From CAYTCZ01 sp964436315 (lineage in GTDB: Bacteria > Actinomycetota > Thermoleophilia > Gaiellales > Gaiellaceae), in NCBI GenBank assembly GCA_964436315.1, contig CAYTCZ010000154.1:1-8219 (forward strand): DNA of 8,219 nucleotides. Reading direction: 5' to 3'. This document shows, piece by piece, positions 5,874-8,219 of this stretch. The notes under the pieces are model-generated. The model saw nothing but the letters and a program-made list of their open reading frames with translations. It was not told the DNA's origin and did no database searches. The translations under genes were made by a program, and so were the position numbers. Position 1 is the stretch's first letter. Every line of letters starts with the position of its first letter.

Positions 5874-6889
5874 AACTTCTCTTTGAGCTTCGGAGATTCG
5901 AGGACGTCGCGGTTCACGACGTACTTGGGAATCCGTCCCGCGGCGACTTCAAGCACGCTCTCCATCGCGCTCCGACCCATCTCTCTGAAGCATTCATCCG
6001 TCCAGCACAGTGCGTGAGGCGCGAGCACGACGTTGTCTAGGGAGAGCAGCGGGTTGTTCGGGTCTGGCGGCTCCTGCTCGAAAACGTCAAGTCCAGCGCC
6101 GGCGATTCGATTCTCGATCAGCAGCTCGGTTAGCGCCTTCTCGTCGACGATCGGGCCACGTGCCGCATTGATGAAGTAGGCCTCTCGCTTCATCTTTTCG
6201 AGCTTGCCACGATCGATCAGGTGATGCGTATCGGCTGTAAGCGCACATGCGACGCAGACGAAATCGGCGTCGCTCATGAGTTCGTCGAGAGCGACGAGGC
6301 GGGCACCGACGGCCTCTGCATCCTCCTCGGTCACATATGGGTCGCTCGCGAGGATCTGCATCTCGAGAGGTCGGGCCAGCCTCGCCAGTTCTTGGCCGAT
6401 GTTTCCCAGCCCGACAATGCCGAGCACTCTCCCGGTTAGCCCCATACCCATGTAGTCGAGCTTCTCGGCCCAGCGGCCGCCTCTAAGCAGCTGATCCTTG
6501 GTTAGAAGCCGCTGACTAAGCGCGAGGATCAGCGTGAGATAGACCGTCGCCATTGGCCGCCGGATCCCGTCGGGCGTAATCGTCACGAGAACACCATGTT
6601 CCGTACAAGCCTCGAGATCGACGTGGTCGTAGCCAACGCCGAGCCGAGCGCTCAGCGCCAGCCGGTCGATGCCGACAAGCGTGTGGGCGGTCAGAGCCGG
6701 GGCGAGCTGGAGGATTGCGTCATAGCCCTGAACGTCTTCGGGTCGAAGTTCGTTGACGGGCTCGCTCATGAAATCGAGCTCGATGCCTGGCGCTTCTTCG
6801 AGGATGCCGAGGCTGATGTCTCCGAGCGCGATCGATCCATCGGCCTTCCGGAAGTCGTGGGTCAGGCAAACGCGGAACGGTTGGCTCAT
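5849..6889 (-). CDS. D-2-hydroxyacid dehydrogenase family protein
   Basis: The 346-residue protein has the two-domain layout of D-isomer-specific 2-hydroxyacid dehydrogenases (glyoxylate/hydroxypyruvate reductase, phosphoglycerate dehydrogenase and relatives), which interconvert 2-oxo acids and D-2-hydroxy acids. The substrate-binding segment LGVGYDHVD is at 83-91, the nucleotide motif GLGNIG at 160-165, and D183 at the end of strand 2 suggests NAD(H). The catalytic triad is R244 (AARG), E273 (EQEP) and H292 (APHALCW); the R-E spacing of 29 equals E. coli SerA R240/E269. There is no C-terminal ACT domain, so it is not a regulated biosynthetic SerA. The ATG at 6889 gives a normal N terminus. 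The frame stays open upstream to 7237, but that would overlap the divergent dehydratase gene and adds unrelated sequence, so it was rejected. No Shine-Dalgarno is evident. Its divergent partner makes 2-keto-3-deoxy acids if it is a sugar-acid dehydratase, so a role in that catabolism is plausible. Confidence 0.9.
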   Translation of the reverse strand: MSQPFRVCLTHDFRKADGSIALGDISLGILEEAPGIELDFMSEPVNELRPEDVQGYDAILQLAPALTAHTLVGIDRLALSARLGVGYDHVDLEACTEHGVLVTITPDGIRRPMATVYLTLILALSQRLLTKDQLLRGGRWAEKLDYMGMGLTGRVLGIVGLGNIGQELARLARPLEMQILASDPYVTEEDAEAVGARLVALDELMSDADFVCVACALTADTHHLIDRGKLEKMKREAYFINAARGPIVDEKALTELLIENRIAGAGLDVFEQEPPDPNNPLLSLDNVVLAPHALCWTDECFREMGRSAMESVLEVAAGRIPKYVVNRDVLESPKLKEKLARFATNS

Positions 6890-6964
6890 CGAAAGGTCGG
6901 TGGCGGTTGTAATCCCCGTGGCTGCCGCGGAGTATATGGCCGTCGAACAAGCCCATCCTGAACG
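6890..6964. promoter_or_regulatory. Divergent promoter region between dehydrogenase and dehydratase genes
   Basis: This 75-base spacer lies between two divergent start codons and should hold both promoters. AGTATATGG at 6931-6939 offers TATACT on the minus strand (6936-6931, one mismatch to TATAAT) and TATATG on the plus strand (6933-6938). TTGTAA at 6907-6912 is a possible plus-strand -35, though 20 bases is a long spacer, and no good minus-strand -35 is visible. The facing arrangement suggests shared control. Confidence 0.45.
6916..6930. promoter_or_regulatory. Candidate operator: 15-bp imperfect palindrome
   Basis: CCGTGGCTGCCGCGG pairs at six of seven symmetric positions around a central T (the mismatch is T6919/G6927). 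It lies almost at the centre of the 75-base divergent spacer and abuts the TATA-like element at 6931. This is where a regulator controlling both divergent genes would be expected, but chance occurrence in a GC-rich spacer is roughly one in ten. Confidence 0.25.
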
Positions 6965-8173
6965 ATGAAGATCGCACGAATTCGCACCCGAAACGTGGGC
7001 TTCTCGCGAGCCCCAATGACGCTTCAGCGCAACATCGTCGCGAGTACGTCGTCCTTCGAGGACTTCGATCAGAAGCCCGGCGGCTGGTTCGGGCCGGTCT
7101 TCGCAACTGTAGTCGAAGTGGAAACCGATGACGGTGCCCGCGGGATCGCAACTGCGGGTGCCTTCCACGGCGGTGCAAAGGATCTCATCGACATGTATTA
7201 CGCCGATCTCGTTCTCGGCGAGGATCCGCGACGCCACGAGTTTCTGTGGGATCGGATGTACCGGACGACGGTGCGCTTCGGTCGGTCAGGTTCGGCGATC
7301 GCGGCCCTGTCGGCGGTCGACCTGGCGTGCTGGGATTTGCACGGAGTTGTCGAACGAAAGCCGGTTGTCGAGCTCCTCGGAGGGCTGACGCAGAGCAGCG
7401 TGCCGTGCTACGCGAGCCGGCTCTACGCTCTCGAGGATCTCGATCAACTGGCCGAGGAGGCTCGCAAGTATGCCGCCGCCGACTTTACGCGGCTGAAGCA
7501 GCGCTTCGGGTTCGGCCCGAAGGATGGGCCCGCAGGCAAGCGCCGCAACGTCGAGCTCGTTCGCACCGTTCGGGAGGCCGTCGGTGACGACGTCGAGCTC
7601 GCGGCAGACGTCTACATGGGTTGGGATGTCGGGTACGCGCTCGAGATGGCGGAACGTCTTCGTGAGTTCAACCTGAGCTGGATCGAAGAGCCGCTGATGC
7701 CCGACGACATCGATGGGTACGTCGAGCTCGCTCACCGCTGCCCGTGGCAACGGTGGAGTTGCGGCGAGCACTCGTACACGAAGTGGGATTTCAAGGAGCT
7801 GATCGATCGCCGCGCTGTTGACCTGCTTCAGCCCGACACGAACCGCGCCGGTGGAATCACCGAGGTTCGCAAGATCTGCGCCCTTGCCGAGGCTGCGGGG
7901 CTCCCGGTGATTCCGCACTCGAACGAAGCCCACAATCTCCACATCGTCTTCAGCCAGCCAACGCACGTCTGTCCGTTGGTCGAGTACTTCCCGCATGTCG
8001 AGCCGGACACCGGCAACGAGCTCTTTTGGAAGCTCTTCCCCGATCATCCCGTTGCCGTGGATGGGTGTCTTTCGCTCGACCCCAAGCCGGGACTTGGAGT
8101 CTCGCTCGACGAGAACGTCATGGCTGAGCTCCAGGTCGGCGAGGAGACCGTGACCGAGAGAGCGCCTAGCTAG
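6965..8173 (+). CDS. Enolase-superfamily sugar-acid dehydratase, L-rhamnonate dehydratase-like
   Basis: The 402-residue protein is a full mandelate racemase/muconate-lactonising-type enolase-superfamily member. These enzymes abstract the proton alpha to a carboxylate; the acid-sugar dehydratases make 2-keto-3-deoxy sugar acids. Metal ligands are D215 (AADVYMGW), E241 (WIEEPL) and E268 (CGEH). D291 (LLQPD) and H318 (VIPH) form the Asp-His dyad, with the 27-residue spacing of E. coli L-rhamnonate dehydratase D302/H329, and H269 follows the third ligand as in that enzyme. The KQRFGFGPKDGPAG segment (178-191) resembles the GPHDGDAG region of that subgroup, which lacks a KxK motif. The substrate may be L-rhamnonate or a related 6-deoxy or aldonic acid; assignment beyond subgroup is inference. 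The ATG at 6965 has no clear Shine-Dalgarno. It is divergent from a D-2-hydroxyacid dehydrogenase gene and followed 13 bases later by an SDR gene, a typical sugar-acid catabolic context. Confidence 0.88.
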   Translation: MKIARIRTRNVGFSRAPMTLQRNIVASTSSFEDFDQKPGGWFGPVFATVVEVETDDGARGIATAGAFHGGAKDLIDMYYADLVLGEDPRRHEFLWDRMYRTTVRFGRSGSAIAALSAVDLACWDLHGVVERKPVVELLGGLTQSSVPCYASRLYALEDLDQLAEEARKYAAADFTRLKQRFGFGPKDGPAGKRRNVELVRTVREAVGDDVELAADVYMGWDVGYALEMAERLREFNLSWIEEPLMPDDIDGYVELAHRCPWQRWSCGEHSYTKWDFKELIDRRAVDLLQPDTNRAGGITEVRKICALAEAAGLPVIPHSNEAHNLHIVFSQPTHVCPLVEYFPHVEPDTGNELFWKLFPDHPVAVDGCLSLDPKPGLGVSLDENVMAELQVGEETVTERAPS

Positions 8174-8186
8174 TGGGGAGGCCGTG

Positions 8187-8219
8187 ATGGATGAACGAAT
8201 CGCAGTCGTCACCGGTGGG
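8187..8219 (+). CDS. Start of an SDR-family oxidoreductase (truncated by window edge)
   Basis: Only the first 11 codons are present (MDERIAVVTGG). The last residues are the first beta strand and the beginning of the TGxxxGxG nucleotide-binding motif of classical short-chain dehydrogenases. The ATG at 8187 is preceded by a strong GGGGAGG (8175-8181) at 5 bases; the in-frame GTG at 8184 is too close to it. It begins 13 bases after the dehydratase stop and is probably cotranscribed. A deoxy-keto-acid or aldose dehydrogenase role next to a sugar-acid dehydratase would fit but cannot be tested on this fragment. Confidence 0.75.
   Translation, partial: MDERIAVVTGG

Noticed and set aside
5363..6040. 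225-codon plus-strand frame spanning the end of the reductase gene and the convergent dehydrogenase
   Set aside because: Ser/Arg-rich translation crossing two well-supported genes in the wrong frame and strand; no motif.
5849..6889. Calling the gene serA (phosphoglycerate dehydrogenase)
   Set aside because: No ACT or regulatory domain, and the APHALCW and RRPMATVY motifs belong to a less-defined subgroup in a catabolic setting.
6890..7237. In-frame upstream extension of the 2-hydroxyacid dehydrogenase gene to an ATG at 7237
   Set aside because: It would run antisense through the start of the dehydratase gene and adds 116 residues with no family counterpart; the ATG at 6889 gives the normal N terminus.
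7286..8212. 308-codon minus-strand frame opposite the dehydratase gene
   Set aside because: It is antisense to a complete enolase-superfamily enzyme, and its translation has no recognisable motif; a codon-bias shadow.
1..8219. Search for CRISPR repeats, tRNA/rRNA, insertion sequences, phage or toxin-antitoxin genes
   Set aside because: No regularly spaced repeats, no RNA-gene signatures, no transposase-like frame or terminal inverted repeats were seen; nearly all sequence is accounted for by metabolic genes.

Overview
The window is gene-dense, high-GC (roughly 60-65% by eye) bacterial chromosome. It holds eight complete genes and two partial ones and has no gene-free stretch over about 125 bases. 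I see no rRNA, tRNA, CRISPR array, transposase, phage gene, transporter or regulator. Several start codons lack a clear Shine-Dalgarno, and GTG and possibly TTG starts occur. Together with the GC content this would suit an actinobacterium-like or other high-GC soil or marine bacterium, but the taxonomic guess is weak.

Layout. The 3' tail of an unrecognised + gene (1-81) converges on an extended-SDR sugar-nucleotide epimerase-type gene (88-1077, minus). Next, also on minus, is a 3-hydroxyacyl-CoA dehydrogenase-family gene (1202-2068). It is head-to-head, with only about 7 bases between start codons, with a four-gene + operon (2076-5844): SDR oxidoreductase, second SDR oxidoreductase, HMG-CoA lyase-type aldolase, and class II HMG-CoA reductase. 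The last two overlap by 4 bases. This operon converges, 4 bases apart, on a D-2-hydroxyacid dehydrogenase gene (5849-6889, minus). That gene is divergent, across a 75-bp spacer, from an enolase-superfamily dehydratase gene resembling L-rhamnonate dehydratase (6965-8173, +). A further SDR gene starts at 8187 and runs off the edge.

Functional reading. The lyase/reductase pair matches the enzyme pair of mevalonate catabolism (Pseudomonas mevalonii mvaA/mvaB): mevalonate + CoA + NAD+ to HMG-CoA, then cleavage to acetyl-CoA and acetoacetate. The reductase keeps the aspartate associated with NADH use, which supports the degradative direction. The lyase, however, differs from canonical HMG-CoA lyases at two active-site motifs, so its substrate may be a different 3-hydroxy-3-methyl(alkyl)-acyl-CoA. 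The right-hand part (acid-sugar dehydratase, 2-hydroxyacid dehydrogenase, SDR) looks like sugar-acid catabolism.

Seven of the nine recognisable genes encode predicted NAD(P)-dependent dehydrogenases, from several folds and with differing predicted cofactor preferences. Two of them, the divergent 3-hydroxyacyl-CoA dehydrogenase and the first SDR, carry basic residues where NAD-specific relatives have an acidic one. Whether the left and right halves form one pathway cannot be decided from the sequence alone.
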